Under the pieces are notes generated by a model. The model was not told the DNA's origin. It saw only the letters and a program-made list of their open reading frames with translations, and did no database searches. From positions 1-29,792 of the IMG/VR virus record IMGVR_UViG_3300006925_000086: a stretch of DNA of 29,792 nt. One strand, written 5' to 3'. This DNA is from a virus. The position numbers and the translations under genes are program-made. The stretch's first letter is position 1; each line of letters starts with the position of its first letter. Of this stretch, positions 1 to 8,690 are shown one piece after another.

Positions 1-336
1 AGCCTTTTCAATATCATTTCTTAATTTTATCACTACAAAAAACCCTGTATCATCAACGCCTGTTTTTAGGACTTTACCATTGGAATCTGTATATTGGTCT
101 ACTACTTCACCGACTTGAACATTAGAATGAGTAATCATAACATTTCTATATCGGTCTTGTTTCATAAACTTGTCAGCCGCTTCACGAATTGCACCCAAAG
201 TAATCTTATCATTTTGCTTATCTACTACATCAACTGATGCGTAGCCCGCAATAACGCATTCGTTATTTGCTTTAAGAATTACGAGTTCTCCGCCACTATT
301 TGGTTCATTACCAAACATAGGTGTTTTCAACTGCAT
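1..336 (-). CDS. Prohead maturation protease, XkdF-like, N-terminal part (runs off the left edge)
   Basis: The 112 visible residues have the start of an XkdF/HK97-type prohead protease: a strand-rich stretch VIAGYASVDVVDKQNDKI (residues 28-45), a helix, then MITHSNVQVGEVVD with the likely catalytic His at residue 70, and GVDDTGFFVVIKLRNDIEKA at the edge. The catalytic Ser expected further on lies outside the window. The family cleaves scaffold and capsid precursors inside the immature head. I chose ATG at 336 over the in-frame ATG at 318 because a strong TATA box is centred 27 bases upstream, which would start the transcript at or next to this ATG. The gene follows the DNA ligase after a 36-base gap, so it seems to head a separately promoted unit in which the major capsid gene would be expected next. 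Confidence 0.8.
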   Translation of the reverse strand, partial: MQLKTPMFGNEPNSGGELVILKANNECVIAGYASVDVVDKQNDKITLGAIREAADKFMKQDRYRNVMITHSNVQVGEVVDQYTDSNGKVLKTGVDDTGFFVVIKLRNDIEKA

Positions 337-358
337 AATAGGTCCTGTATTCTATGAA

Positions 359-367
359 CTATATAAA
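359..367 (-). promoter_or_regulatory. Archaeal TATA box for the prohead protease unit
   Basis: In the short gap after the ligase stop codon the minus strand reads TTTATATAG within ACTTTTATATAGTTC. Its centre lies about 27 bases before the ATG at 336, the normal archaeal TATA-to-start-site distance, so the mRNA would be leaderless or nearly so. A weak AGGA lies 6 bases before the ATG and may help in read-through transcripts. The geometry matches the promoter proposed for the gene at 28444. Confidence 0.65.
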
Positions 368-372
368 AGTAT

Positions 373-2469
373 TTAATCCGAGGAATCATCTTCATATATG
401 TTTATTAGGCCGGAGTCACTTGATTTTGGTGCAGGTTTTGTTTCATAACCAGTCCAAGCAAGCCACATCTCTTTACCTTTAACAGGTAAATATCTACAAT
501 GTAGTTTTGTTTTTACCTCTTCACCGTTTAAAATATACTCATGGTAGCCTTTTCTTTGTGCGCCTAAGACCATCGGGCCTCTTTCGAGAAGGTTGTCTGT
601 TTGAGGCTTCGTTATTTGCTTACAAGGGTATTTTCCAGATTCTCCCAAAAAGTCGTAAATCTGTTCATCTCCACTTACTTTAATCTCCCAAGCCATTTTT
701 CTACCTTGATAAAGTATAATAAAATGTAGATAACCACTATCAGTAATCCAAAGTTCAAATTCTGCATTCCTTGTTTCTGCTTTATTTAATACATCATCAT
801 CGTGTGTAAATTTTCCAGATGAATATAAAATACCATATGTGTCTCCGGCTTCCATTAGGCGATTTTTCATTTTACCTTCCGCCTTTGCGTCATTACCAAA
901 AAGTCTATTTATCATTTTAGTATCATGTTTAACTGCTCTACTAAAAATATCATTGGCTGACAAAGTTCCATAGTCTATAAGTAATTGCTTAACAAATACA
1001 AAAAATCTACCATTGTCTTTTCCGTAAGCATCTTTTAGTTCCTGCTTCCAAAAATCTATATCTAAGGAAGCATTTTTAGACATTAAATTATTGTCCTTAA
1101 AGCCGTGAAAAACAAACCCATTTAAATCGAGTTCTGTATTTAATTTAGCAACACCGTGTATTCCATCTGTAATTTCATAAGACTTCGTAAGGGCTTCAAT
1201 CTTGTAGTCGCCAAGACTTTTCTTTCCACCGGTTGTTAAAAATTCAAGAGTAATTAGTTTGTCCGGTAATTTTACTTCAGGTATTTCGTGAAATTTAGAA
1301 TTAAATAATGAAAAACCTTTTTTAGGATTACCCATAATTTCGTCAGCCATAACACGAATAATAGTTCCTACCTCAACATCTTTTTTAGTATTGGTAGTCT
1401 TACCAACATTCATGTAATAGTCTCCACTAATTTCTACAGCCTTAATAGAATCTTCCTCAACTGGACCAATGCCCATAGTATAACCAAATGTTCCATTTTT
1501 ATTTTCCTTTTTATCTAAAACCATAACATCTAAATCAACAAATTTTTTCCACTTAATCCACTTAGGGTTTTTCTTCTTTCCTATAACATAGGAAGACTTA
1601 GCATCCTTGATTACGACTCCTTCGGATGCCGGATTTTTCATAATATCCATAGCATATTCTTCGATTTCCGACAAAGAATCTGCATCTCTTGTATTATTTT
1701 TATTAGGGAATAAAACATACTCGTCGGCATTTGCTGAAAAGTTTTTCATAAGAATCATCAAGCGTTCTTCTAATTTATCCGAAGTAACCGCACTATCCTC
1801 AAAATACATAATATCAAAAACATGTGCTTTAATATCTACCTCTTCTGTAATTTTTTTATTTATATGTGCAAGTGTATCGGCACGAACTAATGCTTCACCG
1901 TCATTATACATTACGGCTTCTGCATCTAATATACAATTAGGAAAAACCCGGTCTTCTAATACCTTAACACATTGAGGCATTTTGTCTGTAATGTCTCTCG
2001 CATTAAATGTGTATATTTTAACTTTGTTATCAAATTTATGAATCTGTATTCGTAGGCCATCGTATTTTTCTTGAACAACATATTCCGAAGTAAGACCTTT
2101 AATTTCCTTCATATCGTCTATCTCAAATATACGATACATAGGTTTATTTGGCTCAACAAACTTTTCCGGTCTATCTTGTTTAACTAAAATAGCAGGTGAA
2201 TTTTTATTATTAAAGTAGTTATATATGTTACCCGCCTTTTCATTATTAACTGAAAAAGAATCATCCGAAAATAATACACTATCATCTATATTAGGAAACT
2301 GTTCCTTTAGTTTAGGGTCTTTTAATAATTGTCTAAGTTCTACAACTAATTTTTGCCAATCCTTTTCGTATGCCTTTGGGTTATCTCTCGCACTTAAAAA
2401 AGTAGAGCGAACCATATTTCTTAGCGAAGAAACATTTTTTACCACGCTATCGAATTGAGTAAAAAACAT
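373..2469 (-). CDS. ATP-dependent DNA ligase with a long extra C-terminal region
   Basis: The protein (698 aa) seals DNA nicks. All nucleotidyltransferase motifs are visible: EKYDG with adenylated Lys135 (motif I), FNARDITDK, LDAEAV with D182/E184 (III), VFDIMYF (IIIa), SEGVVIKD (IV, 282-289) and KWIKWKK (V, 303-309), then an OB-fold region to about 405. A further 290 residues are unusual; residues 569-677 (FELWITDSGYLHFII, then GYHEYILNGEEVK and MWLAWTG) loosely recall the LigD 3'-phosphoesterase fold but lack its clear His motif, so this is tentative. About 120 residues precede the catalytic core. The reading frame opens at GTG 2478, overlapping the upstream TGA; I prefer ATG 2469, which has GGTGTGAGGG in front. 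A ligase inside a head-gene block is out of its usual replication context. Confidence 0.88.
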   Translation of the reverse strand: MFFTQFDSVVKNVSSLRNMVRSTFLSARDNPKAYEKDWQKLVVELRQLLKDPKLKEQFPNIDDSVLFSDDSFSVNNEKAGNIYNYFNNKNSPAILVKQDRPEKFVEPNKPMYRIFEIDDMKEIKGLTSEYVVQEKYDGLRIQIHKFDNKVKIYTFNARDITDKMPQCVKVLEDRVFPNCILDAEAVMYNDGEALVRADTLAHINKKITEEVDIKAHVFDIMYFEDSAVTSDKLEERLMILMKNFSANADEYVLFPNKNNTRDADSLSEIEEYAMDIMKNPASEGVVIKDAKSSYVIGKKKNPKWIKWKKFVDLDVMVLDKKENKNGTFGYTMGIGPVEEDSIKAVEISGDYYMNVGKTTNTKKDVEVGTIIRVMADEIMGNPKKGFSLFNSKFHEIPEVKLPDKLITLEFLTTGGKKSLGDYKIEALTKSYEITDGIHGVAKLNTELDLNGFVFHGFKDNNLMSKNASLDIDFWKQELKDAYGKDNGRFFVFVKQLLIDYGTLSANDIFSRAVKHDTKMINRLFGNDAKAEGKMKNRLMEAGDTYGILYSSGKFTHDDDVLNKAETRNAEFELWITDSGYLHFIILYQGRKMAWEIKVSGDEQIYDFLGESGKYPCKQITKPQTDNLLERGPMVLGAQRKGYHEYILNGEEVKTKLHCRYLPVKGKEMWLAWTGYETKPAPKSSDSGLINIYEDDSSD

Positions 2470-2474
2470 TACCC

Positions 2475-2900
2475 TCACACCATTTCATCACTTGGGGTCA
2501 AAGCAGCATCTTCATTAATTGTCAATGTGTGGCGAAGACGCTTAAGTTTTCCAAGTGCTGTTTCCAATGCGGCTTCAACATCTTTATCTTGTGAATCTTC
2601 TGCATTACCTTCGGATTCAATGCGTATCTCTTCTTGGTCCGGTTCTGCTTTGTATGTCATATTTTCCGGCATTAACTTACTTTCGTAATTTCTTTTAATC
2701 ATTGTCTGTTCCTTCGTAATAGGTTTAGCCGCCAAGCGTTCAACATTGACTTGCTTTCCTGCTTTTTCATTCTTTTGAGCATCTGCTGGTTCATAACCTA
2801 AAGCATTAGTCAATAAAACTGTAAGTTCTGTCAATTGTGTTAAAGCATCTACTCCTCTAATATCTGCGTCGTCGGCTATCATTTCTTCTTTTTTACTCAT
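2475..2900 (-). CDS. Acidic protein of unknown function, 141 aa
   Basis: No family is recognised. The protein is strongly acidic in residues 85-112 (DQEEIRIESEGNAEDSQDKD), with helical N-terminal (ALTQLTELTVLLTNALGY) and C-terminal (ALETALGKLKRLRHTL) segments. Its ATG overlaps the previous stop codon (ATGA), and GGAGGG lies 7 bases upstream, so translation is probably coupled. Small acidic helical proteins next to a prohead protease are often scaffold or head-completion proteins; that is inference from position only. Confidence 0.7.
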   Translation of the reverse strand: MSKKEEMIADDADIRGVDALTQLTELTVLLTNALGYEPADAQKNEKAGKQVNVERLAAKPITKEQTMIKRNYESKLMPENMTYKAEPDQEEIRIESEGNAEDSQDKDVEAALETALGKLKRLRHTLTINEDAALTPSDEMV

Positions 2901-3133
2901 ATTGTTCCCTCCAAATTTTTAACAAGTGAATCTAAATCACTCCAATCCATTTTTGAAATCACATCACCATTAGGCATACCTGATTGAGTTTTTGCACTCG
3001 GTCTTGGACTTCGGACAAATCCGGCCTTCATAATTGCCGTGTCCGAATCTGCTAATTTTTTTTCTAAATCCTTAACCTTGTCGGAAAGGGCCTTTAATAT
3101 TTCTAAAATTTCAACTGTTGTTTCTTCTTCCAT
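2897..3133 (-). CDS. Small coiled-coil protein, 78 aa
   Basis: No family is recognised. Residues 1-33 (VEILEILKALSDKVKDLEKK) form heptads typical of a coiled coil, followed by a flexible segment (RSPRPSAKTQSGMPNGD) and a C-terminal acidic helix containing MDWSDLDSLVKNLEG. The C-terminal Trp-x-x-Leu piece faintly recalls the N-terminal tag of other proteins here. The ribosome site GAGGAGG lies inside the end of the 829-aa gene upstream, and the gene overlaps the next by 4 bases. It could be a scaffold or head-assembly factor, inferred from position and coil only. Confidence 0.7.
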   Translation of the reverse strand: MEEETTVEILEILKALSDKVKDLEKKLADSDTAIMKAGFVRSPRPSAKTQSGMPNGDVISKMDWSDLDSLVKNLEGTI

Positions 3134-3135
3134 TT

Positions 3136-5625
3136 TTATTCCTCCTCATCATATACCATGTCGTATAGTTTTTTGTATAGATTTTCATATTTCTTTCTTA
3201 GTGATGCGGCTGTCTTCACCATTTGTAGATTTTTAACTCCCAATTTCTCCAAGAGTTCTGCCTCTTCATCTTCCGCTAAACCGTCAATTATATTTATAAC
3301 TTTGCCCAATCGGAGGTAATCTTCACCAAAATATTCTGTTGGATGGGCGTTTTGAAGCATGGTTTTAACCTTACGCCTTTCTTTAGTAGAAAGGCCCGAT
3401 AGGTCTGCCTTTGAAACTGAACCCGATTTTAAATACAAACCTGCAAATGGTTCTCCACCCTGCTTAACATTTTCGAGTATTTTTTCCCTTAGTTCGGCTT
3501 GAGTATATAGTTCAAACTTTTTATTATTTTCTTCACCTACCATATGACCCAACGCTAAGGTTCTTTGTCTACCCGTATATGGTTCATAGTCGGTTTTACC
3601 TTTATTCTTCAAGGCAATTTCTACAAGTTCGTCTGTCCATTCTTGGAGATTTTCCTCCTTTTCTTCAGGCGGCATTTCTTCGGCTTCGGCTCTTGTCTGT
3701 TCAAGTTTCTTTTTATTTTCTTCAATAGTCTTAGCAGAAGGGGGGTTATTAACCCTATATGTTTCCCTAATATCCTCTAATACCTCTTTTTGATTTTCTG
3801 TAAGTTCTCGACTATAATTTCCTCTCATAGGTTCATAATCTTTAGGATAATCTAATTTAGTTCCAACTGGAACTTTATACTTAGATTCTTTAGGGTAAAG
3901 GTTTGGTTTTCTTTGTCTTGGTTTATTTTTTGGACCCGGTTTAGGTTGTCTTCGAGGTCCTTGAGAATCAGGTCCTTGAGTTCTACCTTCACCTGTTTTC
4001 TTTCTACCCGTAACACCTAATTTTGTCGCTAAATTACTTTTAGGTTTTTTCTGTAATTGGGCCGAAGGAACTTCTGCGAGAAAATATCTACCAAATTGCT
4101 TACTGCCCACTTGTTGTTGAAGTATTTTATTTGCTTTGTTCATTTGGTCTTGAGTAAGAAAACCCGACATTTGCTTTCCTCTATGTAGGAATGTGGCTAC
4201 ATTTTGTAGTAGTTTCATATTTTTTCTTTTTTCAGTGTTAATAAATTGTCTAAACTTTCGCTGTTCAGTATTTGAATCTAAATATCTTCCTGTGACTACG
4301 ACTTCTCTTGAAAAAAGGTTTGCCAAATCTGAATTAATTAAATATTGAATTGCATAAGCAATTGAATTATTACCACCCTTATCTGCTATTACATTATCAA
4401 TACCTTCTACGAGATTTTTAATAAATAACCCTTCATCCTTAACATCTGGAACTGGTTCATAATTTCTACCCAACCATTCGGAAATCTCACTAAACTTTCC
4501 TGTAAGGTCTTCATTTACGGGAAGAATTAGTCTGTTTAAATCTTTACTATATCTTGTTTTGTTATCATTCACGACTTGTAATGAAACTCTATTACCCCTT
4601 GAAGACCTATTAAATTCTATGGTCTTATTTTGCACCATCATTATTAATTTCTGTAAATATCTATCCTCGTCGGATGAACTATCCAATGATGTAGAATCTT
4701 CTATTAAAGCCATAATATCTGTAAAATCTCCGGGGTTATTTTCTCGGTATTCCTCTATGAGAGGTGAAGAACCACTGTCTACAAATTTATCTAATGAGAT
4801 AATAAAGTCATTAAAATCAGCATTTGAAATTGGTTGTAGAATAGTTCTTATCTGTGATAGGGTTGCTTTTATAGGAGGATTTTGCATCTCTGCTTCAGTT
4901 TCTATTCTTCTCGATTCTTCGGCATTTTCAACCATTTGTGATTGTAATTCTTCTACTTCCATACGAAGATTTGCAAGCATTCTTTTATCAGCAGGAGTTC
5001 TTTTATCTTCAATTATATTTTCATAATAATTTAACCTATCTTTTGCTTCTTTATAATCTCGCTTAAGTTTTGAAGGGGTGGATGTAGGTTCCTTTCTTCT
5101 ACCATAAGGTGCATCATAAGGTTTATCATCGGGTATAACCCTGTTAACATTTTCTTTATCATAGTCAACAATATTTTCTTTATAATGTAAAGCCGCCGCT
5201 TCTACTGTAATAGGTAGTTCTGGATTAATTATTTTTTTACCGCTATCTGAACCCATTCCCGGTCTTGTAATTGTTTTACCTTTTCCTGATTCTATAACAT
5301 ATATGGGGTAGAATTCATTTCTTCCATACCCGTCATCAATAATTTCTCCAGCATCATTAATTTGAATACTTTTTTTATTTCCAAAAGCAACAAAAGGATT
5401 TGATTTCTTATATGACTGTAAAGTTTCTTTATCCTGTTTAATTTTTTGTAGCAATTCTTGTCTTTCCTTTCTTTTATCCGTATTAACGAGTCGCTGTATT
5501 TTATCTTCATTTACAGAAATAACATCTTCTAAAGCAGAAATTTTTAATGCCTGTCTAATCTTAATCTCAACTTCACTAAGCGTAGCATTAGGCTTAATAT
5601 TTCTCTTTAGAATTGTTTCCCACAT
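3136..5625 (-). CDS. Large putative virion protein with N-terminal W-x-x-I-L-K tag, 829 aa
   Basis: The function is not recognised. The protein opens with MWETILKRNIK, the tag shared with the accessory proteins encoded at 18.6-28 kb, and is the only large head-block protein that carries it. Residues 183-248 are highly charged and predicted coiled coil (KLKRDYKEAKDRLNYYENII). Residues 526-580 are basic, proline-rich and probably disordered (GPRRQPKPGPKNKPRQRK). A second charged helical stretch follows near 640-690. It sits between the portal-side genes and the protease, where minor head or internal proteins are usually encoded. The start is supported by AGGTG five bases before ATG 5625. The basic linker could contact packaged DNA, which is a guess. 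Confidence 0.8.
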   Translation of the reverse strand: MWETILKRNIKPNATLSEVEIKIRQALKISALEDVISVNEDKIQRLVNTDKRKERQELLQKIKQDKETLQSYKKSNPFVAFGNKKSIQINDAGEIIDDGYGRNEFYPIYVIESGKGKTITRPGMGSDSGKKIINPELPITVEAAALHYKENIVDYDKENVNRVIPDDKPYDAPYGRRKEPTSTPSKLKRDYKEAKDRLNYYENIIEDKRTPADKRMLANLRMEVEELQSQMVENAEESRRIETEAEMQNPPIKATLSQIRTILQPISNADFNDFIISLDKFVDSGSSPLIEEYRENNPGDFTDIMALIEDSTSLDSSSDEDRYLQKLIMMVQNKTIEFNRSSRGNRVSLQVVNDNKTRYSKDLNRLILPVNEDLTGKFSEISEWLGRNYEPVPDVKDEGLFIKNLVEGIDNVIADKGGNNSIAYAIQYLINSDLANLFSREVVVTGRYLDSNTEQRKFRQFINTEKRKNMKLLQNVATFLHRGKQMSGFLTQDQMNKANKILQQQVGSKQFGRYFLAEVPSAQLQKKPKSNLATKLGVTGRKKTGEGRTQGPDSQGPRRQPKPGPKNKPRQRKPNLYPKESKYKVPVGTKLDYPKDYEPMRGNYSRELTENQKEVLEDIRETYRVNNPPSAKTIEENKKKLEQTRAEAEEMPPEEKEENLQEWTDELVEIALKNKGKTDYEPYTGRQRTLALGHMVGEENNKKFELYTQAELREKILENVKQGGEPFAGLYLKSGSVSKADLSGLSTKERRKVKTMLQNAHPTEYFGEDYLRLGKVINIIDGLAEDEEAELLEKLGVKNLQMVKTAASLRKKYENLYKKLYDMVYDEEE

Positions 5626-5627
5626 AC

Positions 5628-5843
5628 TTACACCTGTCTAAATTTTTTGGACATTTTTGGGCCGGGTCGAATAACTCCGGGGATAACAGGGTCTGCCTCA
5701 AAGTTATCCGGAGGAACTTCCGGCACATTCATTGTTAAGTCCACAGTTTTCTTAGGCGTAGGTTCCGGTTTATTAGCCTTTCGCTCAAGGTCTGCCAGTT
5801 GTTTCTTTGCTTCATCTAATTTTCTTCTTATCATATTACTCAT
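5628..5843 (-). CDS. Small basic/proline-rich protein, 71 aa
   Basis: No family is recognised. It has an N-terminal basic helix (MIRRKLDEAKKQLADLERK) followed by a proline-rich tail (PEPTPKK ... VPEVPPDNFEADPVIPGV). The start at 5843 has AAGGAG at good spacing, placed immediately after the stop of the 944-aa gene. Its helix-plus-tail design resembles small linker or head-joining peptides, but no motif supports a specific role. Confidence 0.65.
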   Translation of the reverse strand: MSNMIRRKLDEAKKQLADLERKANKPEPTPKKTVDLTMNVPEVPPDNFEADPVIPGVIRPGPKMSKKFRQV

Positions 5844-5855
5844 ATTTATTTCTCC

Positions 5856-8690
5856 TTAATTTCTACTCATATTTCTTCTTGCTATATTTTTAAGTTGTAT
5901 TGCTTCTGGATTCTTTTTAAGATATTCTTTTATTTCTTCTCTTACTGTTTCCCTTAATACTTTCCTTGCACCAATCGCGTCGGACATTTTAACATTTGAG
6001 ATAAAATATTTATATAATTCTATTAAAAAATACATCGGGTATTTTTCATCTGTCGTAGAATTGGAAATCATTTCTTCAATTATTTTCTCGAAGCGACCTG
6101 TAACGCCCTCGTTTGCCCATAAAGTTTCTATCTTATTCTTAGTATTCTCGTCTAATCTTGGGTCTAAATCGGAAACATGGTCTCCTCCAAACATATACCA
6201 ATTAAAAGGAAATGGTTCTGCCTCTCTTAGGCTCACACCCATTCTCATTCCCTCATCACCTGAAGAAAAAAATCCACCACCTTCCAATGGATTAACAAAT
6301 ACACAAGCGGCTTTTGAGCGTTCCGAATTTCTAAATACATGTCCTTCCAATCTTTCTTTTACTGCTCTACGAAAAATACCTCCCCAAACTGTGGGTGTAA
6401 TAATAGGGGTTGAATTCATAGTTATTTCGGGTAAACTGGCCCTTGTTTGTCTCATGGAACCTACCTTTTGTGTGATGAATACATCTTGATTTTCCTCAAG
6501 CCATTTATTAAATACTTCCATTATTTTTTTATTTAGTAAACTTAAAAGCATTTTATCGTAAATATGAGGAACGGAGGTATAACATATATCAATGGTTCTA
6601 TCACCTTGACCTTCTATATCATGGTAGAAGGTATCAAAAGGAAATACAACCAATATGCCGTGTGTATTTTCAAAGAATAAATGTCCAGATTTCTGCCTTG
6701 TCACTCTATTAAACCTTAAAGGTTCATAGTGTAAAGTAAGCGGGTGGTCTATCACACCTTGTCTTTTTAAATTTGGTTCTGATAAAAAATATAAAGATTT
6801 TTCACTAGGACTGGCAGGTTTAGATAGACCTACCCTTTCTTTATCTCCGATTAATAAATCTTTAGGTTTAGAAATAAGATTATTAATTAAATTAGTTAAA
6901 TCCATCCTAATATCCCAATCTTGAAAATTAATACTAAATTGTGTAGCATCATCAACTAAAGACGGTCTAATTACTTTTATTTCCTGATTATTAATATCTA
7001 TAAATATAAAATATTGGTATAAATTTCTTAAAATTGTATCAGTTACTTCAAAATCTGGTTCATTCTTGAGTTCAAAATAAGACTGTAAATATCTTATCAT
7101 ATCGTGCATATTCGTCGCATCGACTCCCTTAATAGATACTAAATACATGTCTGTCAATTGTTCTGGAACTGAAAAGCCTGAATATTTTAAAAGATTTCTA
7201 AAAAAATCACTCACATTACCTTGCCCAGTATTAGGTATATAATTGATAGCATAATCTTCACTCGCATATACATCGTCTGCTTTTTCTTCCATAAAATGTT
7301 TTATAAATAAAGAATAGTCCTTTAAGACAGAAAAATCAGAAAATGGGTCATCAGCCCTGTTAATATATCGAATAAGTTTTTTCTCATAATCTGTTAAAGG
7401 GGGAAATTGTTTAAGCATCTTTGTAGTATCACTTGAAGTAGTAGAGGGCGTGTATTTACGCTGTCCTGAAGAAGATATATAGCCCCCTAATGCCCTATCA
7501 ACATAGGCATAAAGAATATTATAAAATAATTCTCTCACTCTAATTAAATTTTCTTGATTACCTCTAAAAAATTTTCTTGATAAGGGTTTATAACTTCCCC
7601 ATATTTCCTGATACTGTTTGATAGAAGTTTCTATTGCGTTACCTAATTTCATGTCTATGCGAGAATTTGAAAGTTGTAAAATATTATTTAATTTTTTTAA
7701 TTCTGTTTTTATACTATCTTGTTCATCACTATCCATTCTTTTGCGATTAGGCATAAGTTGAATATTATTAATAGTGCTACTCGAAGGTTTAAAGAAATTT
7801 TTGTCAACGGATGAATGTATAAAGTATGTTTTCGCATCTGTAAAATAATACCGAATGTCATCAATTTTTTCAACTCGACGATTTACATACCCTTTAACCT
7901 TTTTTAATAAAGATGATTGAGCGTCGGGGTCAACCAATTTATCAAAATTTGGAACTCTAAAATTTTCACTTAATTTAAAAATTGGTGTAAGACTTATAGA
8001 GCCAAAGCCAAAGCCACCCGGAGTTATATTAAAATTTTTTGATAACTGGTTTTTAGTATAACCAGTATTAATTAATAGCGTAGTAGTAATCCTTTCTTCT
8101 TGTATGTCAATAAGCAAAGTAGGGTTTAACCCTGCATCTTTATATTCATTACAATAGTTTGCTGTTTCCCTAATTTTAGGAATACTGTCCATATCAAAAC
8201 CACCTAAATTAAGTCTTGATGTTATATATTTCAAAGTGTATCTGGGGGTTTCTATATTGGAAATTTTTCCTCTTGATTGAATTGCCGTAATGACATTACC
8301 TGTTGATTCTACCCCTGTTGACAAAACTGATGTAGGTTTATCTAAACCAGTGAACACAACTATTGAATTAGATTCAATTAATTTAGAATATTCGGGGCGC
8401 TTAAATTCTTCGATTAGCATTTCTTGAATACTTTCAGATTGAAACAAAATAAAATTTGTCACAATAGACATAGAAGAATTAGATGTAAGCACCAATATAG
8501 GTTTACTTGAGGTTGTTGGAGTATTAACTATTTCATTATAAATTTCTACTTCTATGTCTGTTTCCGCCAATTCTTCTTTAGTGTCAATAAGAATTAACTT
8601 TGAACCTCTTAACGCAAATCTATATATTTTACTAAACATGCCAAATAAGGTTAAAACTTCTTGTTCGCCCATAAGCCCCTTGTAAATCAT
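5856..8690 (-). CDS. Very large protein of unknown function next to the portal, 944 aa
   Basis: I recognise no domain in the 944 residues. The N-terminal third is mixed alpha/beta with hydrophobic strands (KPILVLTSNSSMSIVTNFIL, SNSIVVFTGLD). The middle is helical and polar. Residues about 760-830 are rich in aromatic residues and glycine (VWGGIFRRAVKERLEGHVF, NPLEGGGFFSSGDEGM, PFPFNWYMFGGDHV). There is no signal peptide or clear membrane segment. The ATG overlaps the portal stop (GGATGA) and GGAGAGTAGG lies just upstream, so translation is coupled to the portal. In many tailed viruses the gene after the portal encodes a MuF-like or capsid-interior protein, but this one is far longer. A virion role is inference. 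Confidence 0.75.
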   Translation of the reverse strand: MIYKGLMGEQEVLTLFGMFSKIYRFALRGSKLILIDTKEELAETDIEVEIYNEIVNTPTTSSKPILVLTSNSSMSIVTNFILFQSESIQEMLIEEFKRPEYSKLIESNSIVVFTGLDKPTSVLSTGVESTGNVITAIQSRGKISNIETPRYTLKYITSRLNLGGFDMDSIPKIRETANYCNEYKDAGLNPTLLIDIQEERITTTLLINTGYTKNQLSKNFNITPGGFGFGSISLTPIFKLSENFRVPNFDKLVDPDAQSSLLKKVKGYVNRRVEKIDDIRYYFTDAKTYFIHSSVDKNFFKPSSSTINNIQLMPNRKRMDSDEQDSIKTELKKLNNILQLSNSRIDMKLGNAIETSIKQYQEIWGSYKPLSRKFFRGNQENLIRVRELFYNILYAYVDRALGGYISSSGQRKYTPSTTSSDTTKMLKQFPPLTDYEKKLIRYINRADDPFSDFSVLKDYSLFIKHFMEEKADDVYASEDYAINYIPNTGQGNVSDFFRNLLKYSGFSVPEQLTDMYLVSIKGVDATNMHDMIRYLQSYFELKNEPDFEVTDTILRNLYQYFIFIDINNQEIKVIRPSLVDDATQFSINFQDWDIRMDLTNLINNLISKPKDLLIGDKERVGLSKPASPSEKSLYFLSEPNLKRQGVIDHPLTLHYEPLRFNRVTRQKSGHLFFENTHGILVVFPFDTFYHDIEGQGDRTIDICYTSVPHIYDKMLLSLLNKKIMEVFNKWLEENQDVFITQKVGSMRQTRASLPEITMNSTPIITPTVWGGIFRRAVKERLEGHVFRNSERSKAACVFVNPLEGGGFFSSGDEGMRMGVSLREAEPFPFNWYMFGGDHVSDLDPRLDENTKNKIETLWANEGVTGRFEKIIEEMISNSTTDEKYPMYFLIELYKYFISNVKMSDAIGARKVLRETVREEIKEYLKKNPEAIQLKNIARRNMSRN

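Noticed and set aside
1607-1975. Plus-strand frame of 122 codons opposite the ligase
   Set aside because: It lies opposite the ligase motif regions and has Ser/Ile-rich shadow composition.
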